Assembly (NCBI GenBank): GCA_034096865.1 | Contig: JAWQFJ010008132.1 | Span: 35,001 to 60,000, forward strand | Direction of reading: 5' to 3' | Source: Theodoxus fluviatilis | Lineage: Eukaryota; Mollusca; Gastropoda; Cycloneritida; Neritidae | DNA length: 25,000 bases | Shown here: piece by piece, positions 1 through 9,485 of the stretch | How the letters are laid out: each line of letters opens with the position of its first letter | How positions within the stretch are numbered: the stretch's first letter is position 1 | The notes under the pieces: model-generated | What the model was told of the DNA's origin: nothing | Seen by the model: the letters and a program-made list of their open reading frames with translations, nothing else | Databases searched by the model: none | Position numbers and translations under genes: made by a program

Positions 1-120
1 AGAAAGAGAAAGACAGAGAGAGAGAAAGACACAGAAAGACACAGAGAGAGAAAGACAGAGAGAGAAAGAGAGAGAAAAAGAGAGAAAGATAAATAGAGAA
101 AGAGAGAGAGACAAGAGAGA
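1..120. repeat. Purine-rich GA/GAAA low-complexity tract
   Basis: The tract is almost pure purine on the + strand, mixing GAGA, GAAAGA and GACAGA motifs. It runs off the left edge of the window, so its full length is unknown. Nothing gene-like is seen between it and the CT tract at 451. Confidence 0.9.
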
Positions 121-448
121 CAGGGTTTGGTTCTTGATATGGTGGTGAATATGTGTGTGTACCGAGCGTACAACTTGCCTTAGGAAGCAGCAATAATCGT
201 AGAACGCATATCCTGCGTCCAAACCTCTCTCAGTATTTTGGCTGCTTGCACGGTTATATTATACCTAAAGGCTTCTTGGTAGTGGTGCAAAATTTTGAGG
301 AAAATACACAGTAATGATTCTGAGTGGAAAGAGGGAGTGTGTTTTGCTAAGTTGTGCTATTTGCATTGCATTCCCTACATCAGTGCAATACTTTCTGTGC
401 ATGAAAAATATGATAGTGTTCTAACTCCTTTAGCGAGACAGGATTTAT

Positions 449-615
<167 letters not shown>

Positions 616-862
616 TACTATGAAATGACCTCAGTGACGACACAAACTGCCAGCCTCGAAAACATAGTCCATTAATTGCCCTGATAAAACCACCCGGATG
701 TTCTGCCCCCTGTGGTGTCGCTCAGCTTCCTGCAGCCATCACGCCAAGTAGGGGACGTAACTCTTGCGTGACTTTCCGCTGCAAGCTCTCCGCACCACTC
801 CTAGGTGGCGGGAGGTCCAGGGGACGCCATACATAGGATGTGTCTGTTTATCGGAGCCATTT

Positions 863-1194
863 CCGCCCCAGACCGGAAGTGGGATAAAGAGTCCCCCTGG
901 CGGCCTTATGGCAAGCGGAGAGCGCTTCTGATTGGCTAGGAAAGGCGTTTTGAATGCGTTTTACCGTTAGCTTCCGTTCGCTGATTGCCCGCAGTGCATA
1001 TGGGAAAAAACTTGTACTTCGACTGTAGCGACCTTTCATCGTTGAGTTACACCCCATCAGTAAAAAATATGTTTTTGAAAAGTTTGAATGCCCGTTTATT
1101 TTCCTTTTACGTCCTCCACCCTCTTTGCGCCGTGACATTGCGTGACTCCGTTGGCGCCAAGATGGCATCCGTCGTGAACTGCATTGGAAAGTAG
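863..1194 (+). promoter_or_regulatory. Housekeeping-type promoter-like cluster (Sp1, ETS, CCAAT, YY1 sites)
   Basis: This CpG-richer island in AT-rich surroundings holds several classical core-promoter motifs. CCGCCCC (Sp1-like) is at 863-869, CCGGAAGTG (a full ETS/GABP site) at 873-881, an inverted CCAAT box (ATTGG) at 931-935, and AAGATGGC (YY1-like) at 1159-1166. YY1 sites of this form commonly sit at the start of TATA-less genes, read on the sense strand and overlapping the first ATG. Here the ATG at 1162 opens only a 10-codon frame ending at TAG 1192-1194, unless a splice occurs at the GTAGAG at 1191. The direction (+) is inferred from the YY1 orientation. A minus-strand or bidirectional promoter is also possible. 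No downstream exon that clearly belongs to it was found before 4742. Confidence 0.45.
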
Positions 1195-3230
1195 AGCATT
1201 TTAGTTTAGTGTTGGATGTAGGGTTCTTTGTAGAACGAAAACAACGTTTTAGATTCCCCCCAAAGTATTATTTTCATGAGAGAAAAAAATCTAACTCTTT
1301 TCATCGGACGAATGCATTCATAACCTTTTTCAAAACATTCTTAGATCCTCACACTTGAGTATCATTTTTGAATTATTCTAAATGGATATTGTTGAATTTG
1401 GGGATGTGGTTTATGAGTGTGGCAAGAAACTCCGTATGCGGGACACTGAAGATGCTTGATCTTAAAAACTTCAAGTCTAACCCCTTCCGAATTGAATTTC
1501 AGGCGAATGTGTACATCAGCTTTACTGTAAAGTGAATTGACAAGTCATCGGGCAGCTCTCAGTAGGCATCTCACTCGCTTCAGTTTCGTAAGCAACATCA
1601 GTTTCAAAGTTGTTTTTCTCTGTTCACCTTTTTTGTGATTTGTGTTGGTGTTTGATGCATGATTGTGTATATTCATTCAACCCTTTTGAAAACTCGTACA
1701 CTTGCTTGCTTTGTAGAGAAAGGTGACACATATTTTCCATGGACAGCAAAACACAAATATTTCCATTTGAGATGCAGGATCAGTAGTTACCAGTATTTCT
1801 TAGTTGGAAAATTTCCAGAGATGTCTCATATCCGACAACTGTTGCTATATTTAGTTTTGCTGTCCATATTTTGTATGACCTTGATCAAGAAAGATTTATG
1901 AAAGTTGTTCATGTGCATCTATCAAAGACCTGGAGATCACAGTCCTTAAAAGAGTATTACGGGTGCTCATCGCTAAGGGTTGAAGCTGTCCTTGCATGCA
2001 TAACACTTGCAAGAACAAGTTCATTTCCCTAGTAGGATTTTAAAAAGATGCGAATACAATTTAAGAGAACCAGAATTACCTGAATCCATGTTTCATTAGC
2101 ATTATCAAAGGTCGTACCAGAAGGTTTTAGTAAGGAAACGCAAACGCTCTCTTCCCCTCTGCACCAGATGAGTGACCACTACAAGGTCAGCACCTGTTGG
2201 ACAGACACTGGGCAGTTACATTATATCGGATCAAGGCTCTTGGTTTTCCCAGAATTTCACAAAGAAGTAGCGCTGTATCATCCATTATAATACAACATTG
2301 GGAAGACAACCATTGACAAAGTTTCAAACCATTTAAGTATTTTATAACCGAATTGTTGGAGTATCATAGTGCATTTGCAAATTTCATATGTTCATAACCG
2401 TATATCAAAGCACACCTGAAAGCAAGTAGGGAATTCGTCGTGAAGTAAGCAAAGTGATATTTTCCGCCTAATCTATAATAAAGGCTTTTTTCCCGAAAGT
2501 GCATCAGTACTTTTACTCGTGCGATGGAGTTCAGCCCATTCACTTGCATACCATTTCGGTAAGCACTTAAAGGTACAGTGTTTCAAACGAAAACCTTTCA
2601 TGGTCTTCACCAGTTTGTCAGTTATTGCAAACAACATATCGGAAAGTATGAATTAACACATTCTCTTGGCTCTTTACCAGTCTGTTTCTTTTTCCACACA
2701 TGTGGACATATTTCTTTGTATTTGTTGTCTGTACTCCATTATTTATGGGGATCGTGTGGTCATTAAATTAAATCGTGTACTCATGACGGAATGATTGTGA
2801 TTCGATATATAGAACAGCAGGGTAGAATGCTCAATATACATGAATGTGCCCGCACATGAAAAACATGGCTTAAGTAGGAAAAGCAGTTTTTAAGAAGACG
2901 CTGGGTAAAGTTATCAGCGCTCTAAGTCACGCATACTTTTTTAAAATATAATTTTACGTCTGTAAAAAAGCTCACATGCTTTTTATCCGGAATATGCACG
3001 AATAGATATATTATATTGTGATTGAAATATATCATTTTCTCATTTTTCGTACTGTATCCTTTTTTTTCAATCACGGCCACATTTATTCAGTAATAACTAG
3101 AAACTAACTCAAAGCGGATGGGAGCAGGAAGCAATGTGAATAAAACGTGACCTAGTCAGGAGTGGTTCATCTGTAACCCATCGATGTTTTCAGGCAGCTG
3201 GTCACTCTTGAGCGTGACTTCGAAAGCGAG
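1195..3230. other. Gene-free AT-rich stretch
   Basis: I see no recognisable exon, RNA gene or element here. The frames are short and AT-biased. A roughly 68-codon open + frame ends at the TAA near 2288-2290, but it resembles no family I know and has no clear splice signals. If the SLC7A exon at 4742 belongs to an intact gene, this stretch could be intron. Confidence 0.5.
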
Positions 3231-3266
3231 TTTCCCAGACTACGGACGTGCAATCCAAAGCAAACC
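3231..3266 (+). repeat. Single-copy form of the 10-bp repeat with its boundary motif (copy 1)
   Basis: TTTCCCAGACTACGGA is followed by TGCAATCCAAAGCAA. The same arrangement recurs at 19280-19345 on the + strand, and at the right edge of the 3441-3890 minisatellite on the minus strand (3891-3911). CAATCCAAAG is exactly the reverse complement of the minisatellite unit. This looks like the seed of that array, within a dispersed repeat. Confidence 0.6.
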
Positions 3267-3440
3267 TAATGGACTTTCCTGTATTATTTTAAGTGACCGC
3301 TGAAATCACACCAACCGTCAGTATCAACATTAGGGCGAAGCATCAGACGGTGTCTGGTCTTGGAAACTAATTCGTTACCAAGATTTAGTGATTAGACGTT
3401 GCATATTATTTCAGCGATCACTACAAAGACCGGAAATGCC

Positions 3441-3890
3441 TTCTGGATTGCTTCGGATTGCTTTGGATAGCTTTGGGTAGCTTTGGATTGCTTTGGATAG
3501 CTTTGGATAGCTTTGGATTGCTTTGGATGGCTTTGGATAGCTTTGGATTGCTTTGGATTGTTTTGGATGGCTTTGGATCGCTTTGGATTGCTTTGGATTG
3601 CTTCGGATTGCTTTGGATTGCTTTGGATTGCTTTGGATTGCTTTGGATTGCTTTGGATTGCTTTGGATGGCTTTGGATAGCTTTGGATTGCTTTGGATTG
3701 CTTTGGATGGCTTTGGATGGCTTTGGATTGCTTTGGATGGCTTTGGATTGCTTTGGATTGCTTTGGATTGCTTTGGATTGCTTTGGATTGCTTTGGATGG
3801 CTTTGGATGGCTTTGGATTGCTTTGGATGGCTTTGGATTGCTTTGGATGGCTTTGGATTGCTTTGGATGGCTTTGGATTGCTTTGGATTG
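3441..3890. repeat. 10-bp minisatellite, about 45 copies of CTTTGGATTG
   Basis: Every unit is exactly 10 bp, with no indels across about 450 bp. Variation is concentrated at the ninth base (T, A or G): A variants are commoner in the left third and G variants in the right half. Because 10 is not a multiple of 3, thirty bases give a 10-residue peptide repeat. Several frames stay open on both strands, with KQSKAIQSNP-type units on the minus strand. I read these as shadows of the repeat and not as genes. The right edge (3891-3911, minus strand) carries a TTTCCCAG-type motif shared with two other places in the window. Confidence 0.95.
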
Positions 3891-3959
3891 CGAATCCACA
3901 GTCCTGGGAAACGCACCTCGGGGGTTGCCATGTACCCGATTATCAGTCCCTTTGTTACT

Positions 3960-4180
3960 ACAAGGCGCTGTACATGTAGTCCAGTGCAAAGAGCGCATAC
4001 CCGCTGCCGTTTACGGCTTCGCCGTTCTCACAGTTGCATCCTTGGGCAAGGCGCTTAGCTCGCAATGCTTCTCCTCACCCAGGAGTAAAATTGGTACCCG
4101 TGGGGACAGCGGTGGTGCGCTATGGTGCGATTAACCCTTGTATGTGGCTGTGAGCTTGCATCAGGTTGGAATATACCCCG
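3960..4180 (+). mobile_element. SINE/LINE-tail-like dispersed repeat
   Basis: The segment contains GTTGCATCCTTGGGCAAGGC, then CACCCAGGAGTAAAATTGG and GGTACCCG. From memory, the CTTGGGCAAGGC...CACCCAGG...GGTACC string is a common signature in SINE and LINE tails of marine animals. No poly(A), terminal microsatellite or target-site duplication is clear, so the boundaries are approximate. The element lies just right of the minisatellite edge. A coding role is unlikely despite an open + frame through it. Confidence 0.5.
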
Positions 4181-4291
4181 GGGAATGGACTTGGTGATGA
4201 TACCTGATAGTGGACGTCTTATCTGTCTGTCACTGTGCTTGTCGTAAGGTGCTAATTAAGGATTGACCAAGCAGCCTAGGGACGGGAAAGA

Positions 4292-4581
<290 letters not shown>

Positions 4582-4741
4582 AACGGTTTAAGACCCAGAC
4601 GTGGCTGATAAGCCGTTATTTAAAAACTACACCTTTACATTGACAAAATATCCTGCATACTGCATCATTGCCCTTCGCATATTCTGTCGTGGCGTTCTCC
4701 TCGACCTATTAATGACTTTGCTTTTCTGTGGTGTGTTGCAG

Positions 4742-4860
4742 GCACGGTGGTCTACTTCGCCTACGGCATCAGAAACAGTGCAGAGCGGTCCTCAGATGAC
4801 CAGGAAGTTGTCTTGTACGACATCTCCAATCCTTCCTGCAACTCCAGCGCAGAGGCCTAG
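4742..4860 (+). CDS. Terminal exon of a cationic amino acid transporter (SLC7A1-4-like), partial
   Basis: A pyrimidine-leaning stretch ending TTGCAG (AG at 4740-4741) forms a good splice acceptor. The exon then carries two bases that complete a codon, 38 codons and a TAG at 4858-4860. The peptide begins TVVYFAYGIRNSAERSS and ends SNPSCNSSAEA. If the split codon is xGC for Gly, it reads G-TVVYFAYGIRNS. The pattern G-x-x-V/I-Y-F-x-Y-G-I-x-x-S is characteristic of the last transmembrane segment and start of the cytoplasmic tail in CAT-type transporters. These plasma-membrane carriers move arginine, lysine and ornithine and have about 14 membrane helices. The acidic, serine-rich tail is typical. 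Upstream exons are not visible in 1-4740, so they lie beyond a long intron to the left, or this is a stray exon copy. The exact family member cannot be told from 38 residues. Confidence 0.72.
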
Positions 4861-4891
4861 CAGGATTCTGGACGGCTTACCCAGCTTCCCT

Positions 4892-4990
4892 ACCCCCCCG
4901 CCCCCCCCCCCCGCCCCCCGCCCCCTCCCCCCCGCCCCTCCCCCCCCCTCCCCCCCGCCCCCTCCCGCCCTCCTCCCCCCTTCCTTCCCA
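4892..4990. repeat. Poly-C / CCCCG low-complexity tract
   Basis: Runs of 4-14 C are separated by single G or T. It begins about 30 bp after the SLC7A stop codon, so in a mature transcript it would lie in the 3' UTR. The complementary strand has many G-runs and could form G-quadruplexes. On the transcript strand it is a poly-C region of the kind bound by PCBP/hnRNP-E proteins, which is an inference only. Confidence 0.9.
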
Positions 4991-5260
4991 CTCTTCTTAG
5001 CCTTCACACCTTTCCCTTTTCTCACAGAAGTCCACGTTTATGCCTGTAATCCGCTCTCCGTTGCAATTCCGCAAACTCCACGAAGCTCTCTCAATCCATT
5101 GCTGAAAAAAACGTGTGCTTTCCTACAACAGCTTTTAGTCCCCTTCATTTTCACTGTACTATTTTTAAAAACTGTAGTCTTGGAGCCTGGTCTCTGTCAG
5201 TGGATCTCCTCTTCCATCCCACTTGCCCTCCATAGCGCTCGCCTCCCCTTTCCCCCCATT

Positions 5261-5479
5261 GCACGCATGGAACGCTCTAAGAAACCAACTGCTTTCTTGC
5301 GTAAAGTCTGACTGTATTGGTAACACTGGCAGTACGGAGCTCTACTACACAGGCCCGCACCTTTCAGACGCACACGCGCGGACGTGCATATCAATACACA
5401 AATGAGCGCAAGCACGCACACACACGCACATACATGCATATTCACACACACATACACGTTCGCGCGCACACAGACACCC

Positions 5480-5560
<81 letters not shown>

Positions 5561-5585
5561 GAGAGAGAGAGAGACAGAGAGAGCA

Positions 5586-5632
<47 letters not shown>
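5261..5632. repeat. Tandem duplication, unit A (372 bp)
   Basis: The unit starts GCACGCATGGAACGCTCTAA. It has 223 bp of unique sequence (5261-5483) and ends in a GA/GACA microsatellite. The whole is repeated immediately at 5633. In the unique part the units differ by one substitution (C at 5277, A at 5649) and a roughly 10-bp deletion in unit B near the CATACACGTT of unit A. The GACA block (about 5521-5560) exists only in unit A. The downstream GA tract of unit B ends in the same GAGCAC that joins A to B, suggesting the microsatellite mediated the event. Confidence 0.92.
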
Positions 5633-5634
<2 letters not shown>

Positions 5635-5841
5635 ACGCATGGAACGCTATAAGAAACCAACTGCTTTCTTGCGTAAAGTCTGACTGTATTGGTAACACTG
5701 GCAGTACGGAGCTCTACTACACAGGCCCGCACCTTTCAGACGCACACGCGCGGACGTGCATATCAATACACAAATGAGCGCAAGCACGCACACACACGCA
5801 CATACATGCATATTCACACACACGCGCGCACACAGACACCC

Positions 5842-5892
<51 letters not shown>
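5633..5892. repeat. Tandem duplication, unit B
   Basis: This is the near-identical second copy of the 5261-5632 unit. Its unique part is 213 bp (5633-5845) and its terminal GA tract is shorter and pure. The peptide MERSKKPTAFLRKV that opens in unit A has a counterpart with one changed residue here, but it is too short and too microsatellite-bound to be a gene. Confidence 0.92.
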
Positions 5893-5894
<2 letters not shown>

Positions 5895-5992
5895 ACAACA
5901 GACAAAACCACGCACATGCTCAGCGTACATGCAAACCATACAATTTTCAACACATGCAGCACAGCGAACACACATCACATGACACACAGCAG

Positions 5993-5993
<1 letters not shown>

Positions 5994-6030
<37 letters not shown>

Positions 6031-6109
6031 TACACGCACACACACACACACACACATACACACACACACACACATACACACACACACACACTCACACACA
6101 CACACTCAC
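5994..6109. repeat. (CA)n microsatellite
   Basis: This is a CACA tract with occasional ATAC and CTC interruptions. It is followed by unique sequence from about 6110. Confidence 0.95.
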
Positions 6110-6862
6110 CGGTTTCCTTGTAGACTCCTGCTCTTCTTGTCCAGGATCTAAAACCAGCAGACAGTTGCACAGAGACCTCATGCAGATTTCAAGGACTCTT
6201 GTGAACTCCTTTGTGTGTATCTTTCTTGGCCAGGCTAACCTGGGTGACGAGGAGAGACTTACCCTAACCAAGTGTGTTCATTACACTCCCCCCTCTGTTA
6301 TTCAAATGACCCTGCTAACCACGAAATTTGGGATGAAAGTGCAATATGACAATGACTGCAAGCCGTTTTGATGAACAATGTGCCTCTGAAGCAGACATTG
6401 GACATGCCGCAGAATAGGAGAAAGTGCACCAAAAAGGCACGAGATTACTAGTCATGTTGAAGTTTGCAGAACAAAGAAACTGAAGGCATTCCGTTTATGT
6501 TTTGACATGCAGGCAGTGCATGTGCATTTGTAAATATGAAATCATGCTAAGAAGGACTTTGCCCAAACTGCACAAGTAAACGTAGAAGGCGCGTGTGTAT
6601 GTGTGCATTTGTATAAATGCGTTTGCATGTGCGTGTGCGCTTGCACCTTCGCTCTCCCCTGTGCTTTTGTACATTGAACAGACTTAAACCAGCAATCACA
6701 GACTTGATGGGATGTTCGTGGATGTGTGCCTTAAAAAACCCATCTGCTGGAGTAAAAAGTAGGTACATACTCGTAGCGAGATTTTGCCAGCTGTGTTCTA
6801 TTGCTACGAAATGAAAATTGCTTCATGCCTATTCAAATGCGTATACGTGTCGTTATGGACTG
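6110..6862. other. No supported gene; weak acceptor-like site and open frame
   Basis: CTCTTCTTGTCCAG, ending at about 6147, resembles a splice acceptor. A + frame then stays open to the TGA at 6369-6371 (about 74 residues, GSKTSRQLHRDLMQ near its start). I recognise no family in it. It could be an alternative terminal exon, 3' UTR or chance. I see nothing supported from 6381 to 6862. Confidence 0.2.
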
Positions 6863-7042
6863 CTACAGTAAACGAGACAGCAAAGCAGTCAGTGCTCCAT
6901 CTACCGTGAATGCGAAAGAAGCGTCATAGGCGACGTCGACAAAGCTGTCCGACCCCAGCTGAAGGTTTCTGCAGATCTCCAGATTCCAGCTGCTTGTCGA
7001 GTGTCGTGCGTGGAGCTGTGTGAGGATGACATCTGTACAGTC
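6863..7042 (-). CDS. Candidate exon fragment, unknown function
   Basis: A minus-strand frame is open from just after a TAA (7045-7043) to TAG 6865-6863. It contains SSWNLEICRNLQLGSDSF and then VDVAYDASFAFTVDGALTAL. The codons have more G/C in third positions than the AT-rich surroundings, and the opposite strand is interrupted by stops. CTCACACAG near 7016 could act as a splice acceptor, and GTAGAT after the codons for FAFT could act as a donor. I do not recognise the family and no neighbouring exon was found. It could be a single exon of a minus-strand gene, a decayed retroelement fragment or chance. Confidence 0.3.
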   Translation of the reverse strand, partial: DCTDVILTQLHARHSTSSWNLEICRNLQLGSDSFVDVAYDASFAFTVDGALTALLSRLL

Positions 7043-7045
7043 TTA

Positions 7046-7990
7046 ACATTCATGTAGCAGTCCTGTACGACTTATAGACCTGACCTTGAGACATGCAGTA
7101 AGTCGTGATTCTTGCCATGGCGCTGAGCGTGTGTACGCCTTGCCACATGTTCCAAAACGTAGAATATACGAACGTGAATAATTCCAGTGTAGTTACTTAA
7201 TGTTTGCCGCTAAACAACCTTACATATATTCCAGAGGTACAAGTTATCATATCTACGTGTCGACAGATCAAGATTCATACGGAGATAGTCAAGGTGAAAG
7301 TCCCAAAGCTCACGATATGAGTGTGTTTCGTGTCGCTCAAGACAAAGCAGGAAGGTAGAGCATATTATTAACTCTGTTTTCTTTTTTCCGCAACGGTGTA
7401 TTTGTGTTTTCCTCCAGCTACACCACCATCATCGTCATGCCATTTGCTTTCTAAGCAGATTTCCTCAAATTACCGTGGATGTAACGACAAAATGCCGATA
7501 AAATAGCATGTCACTTTATATATTACATGTTGAAAAGACGGAAATTGGCATCAATCATTGTGTGTTAACATTTGTTTCTATGTGAAGTAACAGCAAAGAT
7601 ACGTGTAGTCTCGGTAAAGGTGGCAGTCATTTTCTTCTGATACAAACAAATGCCGGCGAACACCTCGAATCTAACTTACCAGAGATATGACAGAGGAAGG
7701 ATATTATCATCATAAGTAGAATATGTTATTTCAAAAATGCAGGGGTTCAAAGCAATTGCATCTCCTGTTACTTATCATATTACTTCGCTTCAACGACACT
7801 ATTATGTTGGAACTTAAAAAAAAGAAAATAAAGGTGAAATTATCATCTCGATTCGGCAAAGAAAAAACAACAGAATGAAATTCCTGACATCGGAGATTGG
7901 CAGTGGCATAATGGCGATATGAAAAGTATAGCCTTTTCTAAGAGAAACTGTAACAACTCTGACTCTCTAGAGCTCTTGTAATTTATTTTA
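7046..7990. other. Gene-free AT-rich stretch
   Basis: I see no long frames, repeats or RNA genes. A purine-rich patch with AAAATAAAGG lies near 7823 but has no transcript context. Confidence 0.5.
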
Positions 7991-7995
7991 CTTGG

Positions 7996-8514
7996 TCAAG
8001 AGAGAACCTTGCTGTTGATTTCAGCGAATGTCAGGGACACCAGACAATTGTCACTCGACTCGTCACACAGGTATTCAAAACAAGATGTGTCCCACATGAA
8101 AGCCCACGACAAGCCCCCGCCTATATACATGTATGCGGGTGAGAAGATACCATAACAGCACGAGTGCAGGTTTTGCACCCTGAGCACAAGCGTCCTGGTC
8201 GCTGCCGCGCATCGACCTCTACAGCTGATATGAGTGCAATGTGAGACTTCTATGGAGAGACGACAAACCCTATAAGTGCCGAGGTGTGGCGCTGGGCTGG
8301 CTTTGATGAACTCAGGGTGGGAGCGCCCTGGTGTGGGAATCACACCAATGCCCTCACTTGCCGCGTCACTAATGACCCTCTCTCCAAGGCCAGACATGGA
8401 TGATATTAGTTTACAACATTCCGGGTCAAGGACATTCAAATCTGAGGAAACCAGGATGGTATCAACGTGGTAGTTCTGTGGTCCTCGGGATAGCAATGAG
8501 AATCTCCTATGTTT
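7996..8514 (-). CDS. Unidentified minus-strand reading frame, possible exon
   Basis: The frame is open for about 170 codons between an upstream TAA (about 8519) and a stop at 7996-7998. It has no ATG near its beginning; the first Met is in SSMSGLGERV. The C-terminal half is rich in cysteine, with SHCTHISCRGRC, a CC pair in LHSCCYGIF, and DTSCFEYLCDESSDNC. The C-x-G-x-C followed by CC faintly recalls cystine-knot hormone subunits. However, the required C-x-C ending is absent and spacing differs, so I do not assign it. There is no convincing acceptor at the 5' side. It may be an exon of a secreted protein, a decayed element or a chance frame. Confidence 0.25.
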   Translation of the reverse strand, partial: KHRRFSLLSRGPQNYHVDTILVSSDLNVLDPECCKLISSMSGLGERVISDAASEGIGVIPTPGRSHPEFIKASPAPHLGTYRVCRLSIEVSHCTHISCRGRCAAATRTLVLRVQNLHSCCYGIFSPAYMYIGGGLSWAFMWDTSCFEYLCDESSDNCLVSLTFAEINSKVLS

Positions 8515-9485
8515 TTATGTCGCACAATTTGGGGGTTTTGTCCATTGTCTAACTCAACTCTGTGCAATCATTCCTTAATTGCTGGATTCAACATGTGAAA
8601 TATCCATCTTTGCTCATCCTGATTCACCAAAGTCGTCTACTTTATGCATGCGACTCTCAAACAACCATTGAGTACAAGGGCTTTTTGTGTATTCAACCTT
8701 GAGGTTGGCAGTCTTGGAAATATTGTTCAGTCCTGTTAGAAAATTCTTAGAACCATTGCCGAACTCAAGTCGTCATAGGAATGTTTAAGTTCCATACAGT
8801 TGTGTCCGGCAAGCCCATGGGAAGTTCCAGGCAAGTCATCACGTGGTGTGGTGCCAATGGCAAGGAGAAAGCACGGCAGAGTGAATGTAGAGCTGGTATA
8901 TGAACGACAATTCCTGCAATTTCATTCAGTGCTGAATGTCACGTTTCCTCTCTGACTCGTAGCATTCCCCTACAAATGTACAGCAGTTATTCAAGACACG
9001 GTGATCATTTATTGGTGCAGTATCAACTATGAACATCATCGCCACTTCAAAGCAGATACTGTCGATGTTTGTTTTGTAAATAAACAATACGACTGTTGTA
9101 ACAAGTTTTTGCCGCATTTTTATTGTTGTACCACTTTGCAGAGCTCTGCAGGTGTCCACGGTTGCAGTCAATATCCGAGACCAGCAATGACTTGGTGTAT
9201 CTCTCTCCATCAGCATTAAAATGCATGGCAACCATTTGACGGCGAGTTTGTTGTTTGTCACTTAAGTCGATTGTACATTTCTTTAACTGTATTGATAACG
9301 TAATCTGCAATTTCTTTTCTTCTTCCAAAGAACAATCGTTTTTTCAGCATTTTTTTTCCTTTTTACTGTTCAAATTTCAGACTTTGTGCCGCATGTGTCA
9401 GATAAAACTCTGTACCACGATACCCTGCTCAATCCATTTGGCAATTTCATTATAGTAATGAAGCATGGTGCCGTGTGGCGGGGCT
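8515..9485. other. No supported gene
   Basis: Overlapping frames of 70-110 codons occur on both strands at 8926-9328, but none resembles a known family and none has clear splice sites. An AATAAA lies in GTAAATAAACAA near 9080 without an associated gene. Confidence 0.4.

Noticed and set aside
2083..2290. Open + frame with MSDHYKVSTCWTDTGQLHY near its middle
   Set aside because: No recognised family, no flanking splice signals that convince, and it is short enough to be chance.
3392..4134. Long open frames on both strands across the 10-bp repeat (KQSKAIQS-type and GLLWIALDSF-type proteins)
   Set aside because: A 10-bp unit without stop codons in any phase keeps many frames open at once. There is no non-repeat domain and no start context.
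4601..5311. 236-codon + frame over the SLC7A exon and the C-rich tract
   Set aside because: It is in the wrong phase relative to the conserved transporter peptide, and its long proline part comes from poly-C. The true exon uses another phase.
7996..8300. Cystine-knot hormone subunit (glycoprotein-hormone or bursicon type)
   Set aside because: C-x-G-x-C and CC are present, but the final C-x-C and the expected spacing are missing, and there is no signal peptide or supported start.
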